DNA of 64,000 nucleotides. It comes from Haliclona indistincta (taxonomy: Eukaryota > Porifera > Demospongiae > Haplosclerida > Chalinidae). Below the pieces are notes generated by a model. That model was not told the DNA's origin, ran no database searches, and worked only from the letters and a program-made list of their open reading frames with translations. Numbering within the stretch: the first letter of the stretch is position 1; the number at the start of each line of letters is the position of its first letter. The translations under genes and the position numbers were made by a program. Positions 46,268 through 56,289 of this stretch are shown one piece after another. Where the stretch lies: positions 12,477,734-12,541,733 of the forward strand of contig OZ024787.1 in NCBI GenBank assembly GCA_964017065.1, in the 5' to 3' direction.

Positions 46268-47056
46268 ATGGAAAAGGTAAAACTGCTGTGATGCACGCAC
46301 AGCCTACAAAGTTCGGCTTTCTAAGGCTACAATATTCAAGGCTACTTGCATGTGGGAGAAAATTCCTATTCATACGGCCTATGGCGCATTAAGTTTGACT
46401 GACTGCATACATGCCTTCATGCTGTAATCCTATAGCTGGAATTAGCTACTTATTACTATACTTTACTCATGTCACTTATTTTTCAGCCACCACCACAACC
46501 TGCCTACCAAGAACATACTGCTCCTCCAAACCCAGCGGCCTATTACGGCTTTCATGCACCTCCCCCACAGCAGCCTTATCTCCAGTCATTACCGGCCTAC
46601 CAGTCCGAGGCTCCTCCTCAGCCTCCTGTGGTAATCCACCAGGTATATAGGCGATTAAATATGGGGTTACACCCAAGTTAAGTTTTCCGCATTTTAGCTA
46701 CATGTATAACTAGAGTACTAAAATTAATTCTGCATGCATCTCCACCATGCAGCACAATGTGATAAGCAACATCAAGCTTGGAGAAATACCAGTGCAGATG
46801 CGTTGTCCTTCCTGCAACCAAGATATTGTCACCAGCATAAACTATGTGGCTGGATTGTTCACATTTTTGCTTATGGGTGGGCTCAGTTTCTTTTTGGGCT
46901 TGCACTGTAAGTATATGCTAGTTGTTGAGAGTCATAAATGTCTATGTCTTGTTAGGTTTTGCTGGATTCCACTACTCATTAACTTGCAAGGACGTGGTTC
47001 ATGCTTGCCCTCACTGTCATTTTACTATTGGAGTTTTTAAACGAATTGGATTCTAA
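46268..47056 (+). CDS. LITAF-domain protein (LITAF/SIMPLE-like)
   Basis: Four exons join in phase: 46268-46276, 46487-46642, 46753-46906, 46956-47056; 420 nt, 139 aa. The first 9-bp exon (MEK) is inferred from ATGGAAAAG followed by GTAAAA. The next exon gives a Pro/Tyr/Gln-rich N-terminus with PPPQPAY and PPPQQPY. The C-terminal 70 residues are a LITAF domain: CPSCNQ, then a hydrophobic stretch of about 23 residues (YVAGLFTFLLMGGLSFFLGL), then HACPHCHFTIGVFK. The two CxxC pairs bind zinc and the hydrophobic part dips into the cytosolic face of endosomal or lysosomal membranes. Family members act in endosome sorting and immune signalling. Domain call is firm; the first exon is less so. Confidence 0.85.
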
Positions 47057-47973
47057 TAACAGTAAAGACTCTCAGAGTGAACTACGTATGTACCTCATGA
47101 TAGGTGACATTTAAGTTTTACAATGATGTTTTGGATGCATTGGTCAAAAAGTGCATGATTATGTGTGCATTAATTAATGTTCACAAAAAGTATGTGTAAA
47201 TTTTTATAGCCAGTGCATGGTTTCTGTTAAATTGAAGTAGGTTTATTGATCTTTGTATTGAGAGTTAGCTATTGATATGCAGGTGTGCATCATGCAGTTC
47301 AGTCATGTTAAAAGTTCATGATATTTTGATAATTGACGACCGCTCATAGTAATTTACACCTTATAATTTAAAATATCATTTTACCTACTGCTTGACTTCA
47401 GATCTAGACAGGACAGTGGCTAATTGAATTTGAGGTGTAGTGATTACATTTCTGGATCCTATACTGCTGACCACAGTCTAAACACCCGTTCAGTGGTATT
47501 CCCCAAGTAGTCATCTGTAATCAATACTACTTTAAATAATATAATTATATAATTATAGTTATTCTTACTTCTCATAGACTGTGTAAATGAGGAGATATCA
47601 CACTTGCATCCCAGAAAAGTAACAGCATGAGCATGTAAAATAGCACTCGCAATTATAGAGATTGTTAATATTACATGCCCATCCTAGATTTCATCAAGGA
47701 AACATTGGAGATCTCATTTTCAGATCTGGCTGGGAACTACAGGTATTAATATTATAGTCAAAGTCCCACCTTCGTGTTTACTATGTAGCTCCTCCCATGC
47801 ACTCTAGAAGCTTAGACAGAGGACCTATTGTCAGGTCATAAGTACACACGAGGCACCTGTATACTACCTGAGTAATCGTTTCCTAGTAGTTGTTTTCAAA
47901 ATTTGATTAGTTTGTCCAAATTTTTAATTAAAACTTTTTGCATGACAATAGAAGTATGATTTATTATCAAAAA
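47057..47973. other. Intergenic between two convergent genes
   Basis: 3' flanks of the LITAF-like gene and GPCR copy 2. No feature recognised. Confidence 0.5.
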
Positions 47974-50289
47974 TTATGCATGTGTGACAATTATGTTGCG
48001 TATGCTACTTAGTACAGTCGGCAGAATCTTTGGTAGAAACAGCAGTAGCTGACATGTTGTGGGTAATATTAGCAAACAAACTGTCAGCACCGCATAACCT
48101 TCAGGCTCATACTGGCGTAGAAAAAGAATAGTGACAACAGAACTGCCCAAGGTGGTTACAAAAAACACGATAGCAATGAAAATATTGATCTTCTTGGTAT
48201 CCTTAAAGTTTTTGTATGTAATCTTGCGAGTACGAATGGCAAGGAAGAGTATCAGCAGTAAGAATAGAGCAAGATATACTAGCAAACAAGCTACAGCGAT
48301 ATAAGGTGCTGTCCCTGTTAGACGAATATGTACCACGTTCATTAAGTGTGACTCTCTCGTGACTTGAGTTCTGTAAGTGGACATTGCTGGTACTTCAAAT
48401 ATCAAAGTAAGCAAGAAGATAATGTTTGGAGTGAACGAAAGCAAGAAAATGAAGAAGAACAGAGAATAATTTTTGAATTTCTTGCCGAGACCTGATTTTA
48501 GATTTTTAGAGGATCTAAAAATGTGATACACTCTTAGTTGTATAATGAACAGTGTAGTTAGTGTCAGACTAAAAGCATTCACAACTGATAGAAGAAGAAG
48601 GCATATTGTTGCTGAGAACATGGCAGGAGACAGCACAAAGCTACCTTGAGTGATGGTGAATATAGCTGCTACACAATATAGGTAGCAACCAGCAAACATG
48701 ACAAGTCTGAGGTATGGACTGGTAGCTCTGATGACCTTGCATTTTTTGTAGTGAAGATACATGTATAAGTAGAGCTGTACGGTAGTGAAGATAATGACTG
48801 CGCTAGTTGCTATATACAGCACCATTGCAACTGGCAAGGAAATGAGAGCATATTCATCATCTAGTCTATCTTTAGGAAGATCGCTGGTATTAATCTTAGC
48901 ATGAAAGTTAGTGACGTTTAAAGGATTGTAGATTCCAACATTGCGCTCAGTTTTATCAACAAACCAGATAATCTGAACAAGAGTAGACGCACTGCGATAT
49001 TGATTGAACTCAACTAAGCCACCGGCTCCTTGAAAGCTTAAACGAGCCATTTGTTTTTCAATCACGTCTGTAATTTCAGGTTGTCCAATTGTGTAGTCAT
49101 CGATTGATAGGTTCTTGTCTCTCAATACAGGAAGAGAATTGTTCAATGCAAGAGCTAGAGCCCAAACTTGATCATAATAATAACTTCCGAACTCTATCAC
49201 AGAAATTTTATCACTTTCGTTATAGTATGCCTCCAGCTGGGGAAGCTTATTTTCAAATTTATGCTCAAAAACTGAGTAAGATTCATCAGATACTAAATTA
49301 ACTGATCGATTATGATCTGTAGAAGGAAACAAGAATATATGTCCTTCAATACCACTGAGGATAGCTTCACCATCATAATGTTTATCGTTTAATAACCATT
49401 CAGGACTTATTTCAACATGGATCCAAGTGTACTGGGGATACAGCAATCCCTCTTCGACTGCACGAGTCACTAGAATGCTGTCCTGTTCCTCTCTGAGTAT
49501 AGCAACTAGTATGGTCACACCTTGTGACTTGATGTTAGAGATTACTCGATCAAAGCATATTTTGGAAGTGCCGCTTATTTCTTCACTAAATACCAAACTT
49601 TTCCTTTTTGACAACTTTAGCTTCTGCTCAAAATTTCGTGCCAGCTCATGAGTAAATACATTTCCACTGTTGTAAACAAGACCCACTCTCCCCCAATTGA
49701 ATTGGTCCATCAAAGCTAGAACCATGTCAGAGTATACCGTGGCCGAGCCAATGAAAGTCCAAAAGTGTGGAAAACGGTGAATGTGAGTTTGGAATATTGG
49801 CGAATTAGCAGATGAGAGGTGTATGAGGTCAAATCCATCATGACCTAAAATAGGAGACATAACTGCAGCATGAGAAGAGCAACCCAGTCCACCGACTGCT
49901 ACAACAGGCCTGCATGGCGGGTCAATTGTGTACTTCAATATGTTACTCAAGCCAGTAGCTATGTCACTTGAAGAGCAAGGCTCTTGCCTTTTAACAATCA
50001 GTTCGATATGATAGCCGGGAAGCAAGTTAGCACGATTGTTAATTTCTTCTTGAGCAACAAGTGCTCCAGCCACAATACTGACAACCCTGGTGAATGATAC
50101 TAGAGTCACAAGATACAATGGTTTAGTGTCTACAGTGAGAGAGCTGTTGGGACAACGACTGGCAGCAATGGCTGATACCCTCAGCAATGACAACAATAAT
50201 AGCAATAAATATAACTTTAACATCATAGAAATCCTTTTGCTGTTATCAGAACCACATTGAGTAAAGGAAGGCTGATTTAAATATTGCAT
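47974..50289 (-). CDS. Class C GPCR, metabotropic GABA-B-like receptor, copy 2
   Basis: Intact and intronless, 771 aa from the ATG at 50289; the Met pair at 50226/50223 just before LKLYLLLLLLSLLRVSAIAA is the more likely start (about 750 aa), since the signal peptide then lies at the N-terminus as in the paralogs. Venus-flytrap domain, direct link to seven TM helices, tail shorter than in copy 1 (ends IRNIIVTHA). Very similar to copy 1 over most of the length (for example RCPNSSL and PLYLVTLVSFTRVVSIVAGA are shared), diverging in TM4-TM5 and the C-terminus. Opposite orientation to copies 1 and 3, so an inversion accompanied the duplication. Predicted plasma-membrane receptor with unknown ligand. 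Confidence 0.9.
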   Translation of the reverse strand: MQYLNQPSFTQCGSDNSKRISMMLKLYLLLLLLSLLRVSAIAASRCPNSSLTVDTKPLYLVTLVSFTRVVSIVAGALVAQEEINNRANLLPGYHIELIVKRQEPCSSSDIATGLSNILKYTIDPPCRPVVAVGGLGCSSHAAVMSPILGHDGFDLIHLSSANSPIFQTHIHRFPHFWTFIGSATVYSDMVLALMDQFNWGRVGLVYNSGNVFTHELARNFEQKLKLSKRKSLVFSEEISGTSKICFDRVISNIKSQGVTILVAILREEQDSILVTRAVEEGLLYPQYTWIHVEISPEWLLNDKHYDGEAILSGIEGHIFLFPSTDHNRSVNLVSDESYSVFEHKFENKLPQLEAYYNESDKISVIEFGSYYYDQVWALALALNNSLPVLRDKNLSIDDYTIGQPEITDVIEKQMARLSFQGAGGLVEFNQYRSASTLVQIIWFVDKTERNVGIYNPLNVTNFHAKINTSDLPKDRLDDEYALISLPVAMVLYIATSAVIIFTTVQLYLYMYLHYKKCKVIRATSPYLRLVMFAGCYLYCVAAIFTITQGSFVLSPAMFSATICLLLLSVVNAFSLTLTTLFIIQLRVYHIFRSSKNLKSGLGKKFKNYSLFFFIFLLSFTPNIIFLLTLIFEVPAMSTYRTQVTRESHLMNVVHIRLTGTAPYIAVACLLVYLALFLLLILFLAIRTRKITYKNFKDTKKINIFIAIVFFVTTLGSSVVTILFLRQYEPEGYAVLTVCLLILPTTCQLLLFLPKILPTVLSSIRNIIVTHA

Positions 50290-50359
50290 GCATGCTTCTT
50301 ATTTATTTAAGAAACGCTATAGCTCATGGATTATCAAAACACACGTGACCAGTGTGATT

Positions 50360-50700
50360 ATTCAGCTGTCCAGTGTTTCTTTTCAATTTCAAAAATGTTT
50401 TTATACGCACACAAAGCGAACAAAGGGTGATCGTGTTGTTTTTTGGTAGCATTGCTCTAGGGTTATGAATTCGATTCTTTGTGTTAACCCAATGTTTGCA
50501 TAACTGCAAATTGTTTGTCAAGGAGAGGGCTGGAACTCTGAAAGCATTCATTAAGTACAAATCTGTCTCTTAGTGAGTAAGTCTGTAATACAGCAGAACA
50601 AAAAAACAGACACACAGTATATGTGTGTCACTGCTATGCATATGCTACGTACGTAGGTGTGACAAATGATCAGTCTCTGATGGTGAGATTGAGAGATTTA
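50360..50700 (+). repeat. Segment duplicated upstream of GPCR copy 3
   Basis: Matches 57390-57655 around ACACAAAGCGAACAAAGGGT and GTGACAAATGATCAGTCTCT. Non-coding as far as I can see. It lies 5' of both GPCR copy 2 and copy 3 but in opposite orientation relative to the genes. Confidence 0.75.
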
Positions 50701-51369
50701 TACTATGCAAAAGAATAATAAGGTGCACTGATACCATGACTTATTATTGACTGAAGCTGCTTTCTCTTTATCACTGCTACAGCAACCCACAATGTCTTAC
50801 AGTACTGCAATTCTCCAGTTGCTGTGTTGGTTTCTGAAATAAGCAGCATAATAATTTATGTTTAACCTCAAGGATACTGGGCAGCAGTTTGCGTGACTTC
50901 ATCCACACTAATAGAATATTATGCACTAGCTACTTTGCTTAATAAAAGCACTAATGGCACATTTTAAAAGAACCATAAAGGTTTATTTCATGCATGGTCA
51001 TAGTCATCATTGTCATTCATGCAAGGCTGCATGCGGTCATGGGCTAACTGGTATCTCATGGCACGGAGCTGGTAAACAATATTTTACAACTAATAATTAT
51101 AGAGGTAAGCAGAAATGAAATTGCTGGGACCAGCTATGTATGTGAGACCAGTTAGCATCGGTGAGTTGCTGGGACCAGCTAACATCGGAGAGATTGTTCT
51201 TATGAGATCAATGGCAGGATTCGGCTGCTTGACAGGATCACTATCATGAAGGCTACTGTTACAGCTACAAAAAATAATACTAATGATAGTAGTTTTAACA
51301 TCAGCTGAACGCTCATGAATAATGGAATTATTAATTGCATTCAGTCAAAATCAATACATGTACCTCACT
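50701..51369. other. No supported gene
   Basis: AT-rich; stop codons throughout. Confidence 0.4.
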
Positions 51370-51560
51370 ACCAATCAAGCAGTACCATACCATCTGTTCT
51401 TCAATAACATCTGTAATTCCTGGTTGACCAATTGTGTCATCAATATTATTGAAAGATTTGTTTGTCAATGCAAGAAAATGATTATTTAATGCAAGATCAA
51501 GAGCCTAAACGTGATCATAATAATACGCAACTTCCAATTACTGAGTTGTCATAGTTACAT
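51370..51560 (-). pseudogene. Degenerate GPCR fragment (end of flytrap domain)
   Basis: On the minus strand the stretch around TATTATTATGATCACGTTTA, then ACACAATTGGTCAACC and GATGTTATTGAAGAACAGAT, follows GPCR codons for YYYDQVWALAL to DVIEEQMA. A TAG replaces a Trp codon and small indels occur. More diverged than the other copies, hence older. Confidence 0.75.
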
Positions 51561-51921
51561 AGTGTGATGAGTAAATACCAATAATTGATGCCGCAGAAAG
51601 TTAAAATTGCATTGATTTTGTGGGAGGGAGTCATAATAGTAACATTTTAACAGGATAGATCAAAACAATACAGCAGGGAATTTTATTGGCTTTACATGCT
51701 GCACATAATGTGATGAATTAGTCTAGAAATCAAAAATGCACAACATAATTAATTATTGTCTGTCTACTGCATGGTTGTAATTATTTGGCTTCATATTCAT
51801 TGTTATTCACCACAGCCAAGATAAAGCTTGGGTTGACAGCAACAGCAGCATTGCGTGGCAATGGTCTTGGCTGTTCACTGAGGGTAGAAAAATGACAAAT
51901 CATATACCTATTGCATACATT

Positions 51922-52168
51922 TGTGACCGGATCTGGGAAAATGAGCCTTATGGGGATCTCTATTAGATTAAAACAGCACATAATGTTCATAGTATTTTGA
52001 CTTTTTTTGGTCAAAAACCAATTCTGTATTGAAAAGAACAAGGATAGTACTTATCATTTTCACACAAGCATCGATAAAATCAAAATACTGCACAGTTTAC
52101 GTTATTTTACGTTTCCCGATCATATTGTACGTTTCCCCTTAAGGTTCATTTTCCCAGATCCAGTCACA
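51922..52168. mobile_element. 247-bp MITE with about 28-bp imperfect TIR
   Basis: TGTGACCGGATCTGGGAAAA at the left and the inverse of TGTGACTGGATCTGGGAAAA at the right, continuing through ATGARCCTTA. No coding function. Confidence 0.65.
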
Positions 52169-52243
52169 TTTATTGCATGTGCTTATGTGCCCCACAAATA
52201 AATTATAGTGACTGCATGCATACTATACAGTCGTCATGTTCAC

Positions 52244-53910
52244 TCACAGTGGGATTCTCCTGTTGTGTGCACCTCTGAATTGAGCAGCATAACACAAGTT
52301 GTGTGCCACCGGTATATCTCGGTTCTGCACAGTACTTGGTGAAGAATCCAGTACATTTTCAGCATCATTCAAACTACTCTCATCAGCACTAAAATATTGT
52401 CTGAATTGTGAATAGCATGTACCTAATATTATCATAATATTCTTAGTAACTTACAAATTATTCACGGCACAAGCGCTACGTTCAGTTGAATTTTGATAAC
52501 TTTGCTGCTCCTGCTGCAGCAGCTGCTGCTCCTGCAACTCCTCCTGCTCCTCCTCCTGCCCCTCCTCCTCCTGCTCCTCCTCTTCCTCCTCCTCCTGATC
52601 CTCCTCCTCCTGCTGCTGCTCCTCCTCCTCCTCCTGCTGCTGCTGCTGCTGCTGCTGCAGTTGTGGATTGATTGGAATGTAGGCTAGTGGTCGATTGTTC
52701 ATGTCTCCATTACAAATAGCGTTAACATCAACTGGCATTAAAATAACAGAATTATGATTTTCTCCAATGCACCGATTTTTTTGTGAGTGCTGACAAGATC
52801 TGATCATCAACATAACCATCAAGAGAGCCATTGCTACTATCAACAGGATCATGACACCTGTGATAATAACTATAGCAATAATTGTTACATTCAGTTGGTT
52901 GCTTATTGAACCCGCAATTTTAGTGATCGATGGGGTTAATGCTGTGACTGTTGTCGAGCCATCACTTATGATTATACCAGTGGGAGACACAGTAGGAACT
53001 GTAAATTGATATGTTGGGTCAGTTTGCAAGAGAGTGGGTGTTGATGAGCTGACACCAGTGCTACTTTGAATGATATTTGCAGTCGAAATTGATATTTCTG
53101 CTAAAATTTAATATTATCATCTAATCATACAAGGTATTAAGCATACGTACCTTTAGTAGTCATCAAGTCCGCACTAAAATATGACGAGCTTCCTATATTA
53201 TCGTAAAAGTAAATTAAAAACACACAATTTTATAGCAACTGAATGTGAGTGTGATAATAAGTACCAGTAGTTGCTGGAGGAGTACTTGCAGCAACTGGTT
53301 GCCATGGAGCAGGCTTAGCACTTGTAGCAACTGGTTGCCATGGAGCAGGCTTAGTACTTGTAGCAACTGTTTGCCATGGAGCAGGCTTAGTACTTGTAGC
53401 AACTGTTTGCCATGGAGCAGGCTTAGTACTTGTAGCAACTGGTTGCCATGGAGCAGGCTTAGTACTTGTAGCAACTGGTTGCCATGGAGCAGGCTTAGTA
53501 CTTGTAGCAACTGGTTGCCATGGAGCAGGCTTACTACTTGTAGCAACTGGTTGCCATGGAGCAGGCTTAGTACTTGTAGCAACTGCTTGCCATGGAGCAG
53601 GCTTAGTACTTGTAGCAATTGTTTGCCATGGAGCAGGCTTAGTACTTGCAACAACTGTTTGCCAAGGAGTAGCTGAGAAAAATAGAAAGAAAGTTAGAAG
53701 GATACAGACAACTGGTTCCTGTGAACCAGAATTATCCACATGTGTAAATATTGGGAGATATAATTATACTCAGTGTACAATTATATAGCAATATATTCGA
53801 AGCTGCATACTGCATTACATGGCCAATGTTTTATTTATCGTGTATACTTACGTACCAGATACAGACACACTGAAGATAGAAAGAAAGCATATCACAGAAG
53901 TGAGAGCCAT
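52244..53910 (-). CDS. Single-pass membrane protein with repeat stalk and Q/E-rich tail (paralog)
   Basis: Five minus-strand exons join in phase: 53910-53856 (signal peptide MALTSVICFLSIFSVSVS), 53672-53265, 53192-53151, 53100-52455, 52400-52244; 1308 nt, 435 aa. Exon 2 has about 11 PWQPVATSTKPA-type units. Exon 4 has the TM helix (IIAIVIITGVMILLIVAMAL) and a cytoplasmic tail that expands into a 60-residue Gln/Glu tract. The last exon (FSADESSLNDAENV, ending RIPL) matches the paralog at 37887-45957 (VSVDESSLNDEASD). Unlike the paralog it has no extracellular RLFPN domain: the signal exon joins the stalk directly. The first donor could be GTACGT (used here, phase 1) or the stronger-looking GTAAGT 4 nt on, which would break the frame. 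Function unknown; probably adhesion or recognition. Confidence 0.75.
52500..52668. repeat. CTG/CTC trinucleotide repeat tract
   Basis: Mixed CTC and CTG triplets coding the Gln/Glu tail on the minus strand. All three frames on each strand are long and open, so apparent genes on the plus strand here are artefacts. Confidence 0.9.
53265..53672 (-). repeat. 36-bp tandem repeat coding the stalk, about 11 units
   Basis: Same unit as at 38760-39083, with variants PWQTVATSTKPA and PWQAVATSTKPA. Units are more alike within each gene than expected for old duplicates, suggesting homogenisation. Confidence 0.9.
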
Positions 53911-56289
53911 TAGATCATCAGTATACACGCAATGGCAGCAATTAATGGTTGAATTTTGCACAACAATTTATAGAGCAGCACTACTCGTAAATATAAGTTC
54001 TGTAGACACAACAGGATGTATAATCAGTCCACCGCACAAACTCATCGATTTAGCTAGGGTATACATCCCATTATTATAGGTGGAACAATAACTAATCACA
54101 CCCTAACCTTATACTGAGATCGTGTTATTGTAAATGAAAACATACAATATTGCTTATCAATTTCTGCAAGTGGAAATCATTAGCCGTGGTCTAAACAATA
54201 AACCTATAATGGCTTCAGTGAGCTACATGTATAATAGTAGGCTAGTAGATGAAACAATGATCATAATTTATGGGCTTTTAAAATCAAAACAATTTTCTCT
54301 GCATGTGTTTTATTTTATCCCTGCATGTGTTCACACATTGTTAGTTGTTGATGAGAGGGTGCATAATGTATATTATGTTGTGCACAAAGCTTGGATCCAT
54401 GTTTTGCGCGACCGTGCATGAGCGGACCGTATGTGATATAAAATTGTGAAATAATAAGAAAACTGATTGTGCTGCCGGCAGTGTGACGAAGTAAAGAAAG
54501 TAGGCTGATCATCTTCATCGAGTTCTTCTGTAGTTGTCATAATTACTGCAGGCCGCATTGAGTTCTGTTCTCTTCATCTGGCGTCTTCTCCTTTGGCCTT
54601 GCTCCTCCCGTTTTCCACTCTTTCTTTGTCTTATTCTCGTTTATACCTCTGAGTCATTTCCTCCCTAACATAACCAGCTTGTACAGCCTTGCAGCAAGGC
54701 TAACAGCACAGATCAATCACCAGAAACTGAACACGTGAGCGTTAAGTCAGTTGCGCAATCCGTGGATTGCGCACGAGTCGTGTAATCCTTGGATTGCCCG
54801 CGACGTTCAATCCTTAACTGAATTGCCCGCGCAAGGCTTGGATCTATGCGGCGCAATCCACGGATTGTCCAGATCCACGGTTTGCTCATAACATAATATA
54901 AGATGATTATCACAGATTGTATAGGCTATAGCTACACAGTCATCATTCAGATCATGTCGTCTGCAAAAACATTATAGTAATATATTATGTACTTTATGTA
55001 TTCACCCTCGCATTCCTGCATACATCTATGCAGTATCTGTTATCATCAACATCTGCTACCTGATATATCATTATAATTCTATGTGTGTTCTTTCATATAA
55101 AATCTTTGGGAGGAGAAACCACTAGAAGTATTAAGGTTTAAAGATCATGGGTCATGGTGGTGGGAGAGTGATATCGACAAAACAAATCAATAACAACCAT
55201 GTTTAGACAAAGCAGGATAACAATCAAAACATAGTCATATTAATAGTGGTGCACTGTATCATTATAGATGTGATTCTAGTAGAATTACAGTTGTCGTGGT
55301 GTCTACATGTGTTGCTCTGTCTACTAGCTGGTTGTGATTGGTCAGCACTCCGTAGTCCACCTGATGAATAGTTTATTTAATATTCTGAGGCCCCTGCTGC
55401 TCAAATATTTAGCAGTTTGGCAGACGCTACTCTAATTTTTCTTTATTCTGATTGCTCATAATAAGTTTTGTTAATAACATCATGAATGTACATACCGGCA
55501 CGTTCCGTGCTTTTTAGGGAATTGGGCTTTTTTGAAAGCTGAGTCCATTGCATAAAAGCGCAATGCCGCAGGATATAGAGGTTTTTTCTTGTGATGTATC
55601 CTTCTACTCGCCACATGTGCCGTGTTCACAACTTTTTTGTTCTGAATCCATATACACAGCATGAAAATGAATAATAGGTGTATAACATTTTTGATTGAGT
55701 CACTGCACACTCACAGCATTGGAACCTCTAATGCTGATGTGTTGCCATGACTACCACGCCATGACTTGGCGTGGTAGTAAAAACGACTGTCTTGTACGTT
55801 TAATAATCCTCTGTACATTAAAAACTTAACATGACTTGGCGCTCCAAGTTAAGAAGGTTGGTAAGTTTGATTTTCCACACAAAGGTTATTTCAGAAGCAA
55901 TGCAATGATACATAGCACTGCGGTACCCATTCACATAAATCATACGATAGCCTTGTACCCCGGTAGTGCCGCACCTTATCTTCAGCATTATAATACATGT
56001 ATATTTTTACCACTTCCTTACACTTGCATGCATGAGTAGTAATAAAAAATACTATAACTAACATAATAATTATTATTCACACTTGAGTAGAGATTTTTGG
56101 TTACATCCATTATAGGTGATAGCAGATAATTTGGTGAGCGTATCGTCGTACATGTAGACTCATTAAAACTTTCTTTGTAAGACGTTTTGAACCGAAGTTT
56201 TTCATCATTTACAAAAAATGAGTAACTAACTAGTAACCTAACTGCAAAGAGAAAAGGTTACAATGCTGTTAACAAATAAACACAAAAAT
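53911..56289. other. Intergenic, with palindrome cluster and a hairpin
   Basis: No gene supported. Contains a cluster of AATCC/GGATT palindromes (54754-54885), a perfect hairpin at about 55748-55774 (CTACCACGCCA / TGGCGTGGTAG, loop TGACT), and otherwise AT-rich sequence. Confidence 0.5.

Noticed and set aside
52486..52687. Plus-strand Pro/Ala- and Leu-rich open frames
   Set aside because: Shadow of the minus-strand Gln/Glu triplet tract.
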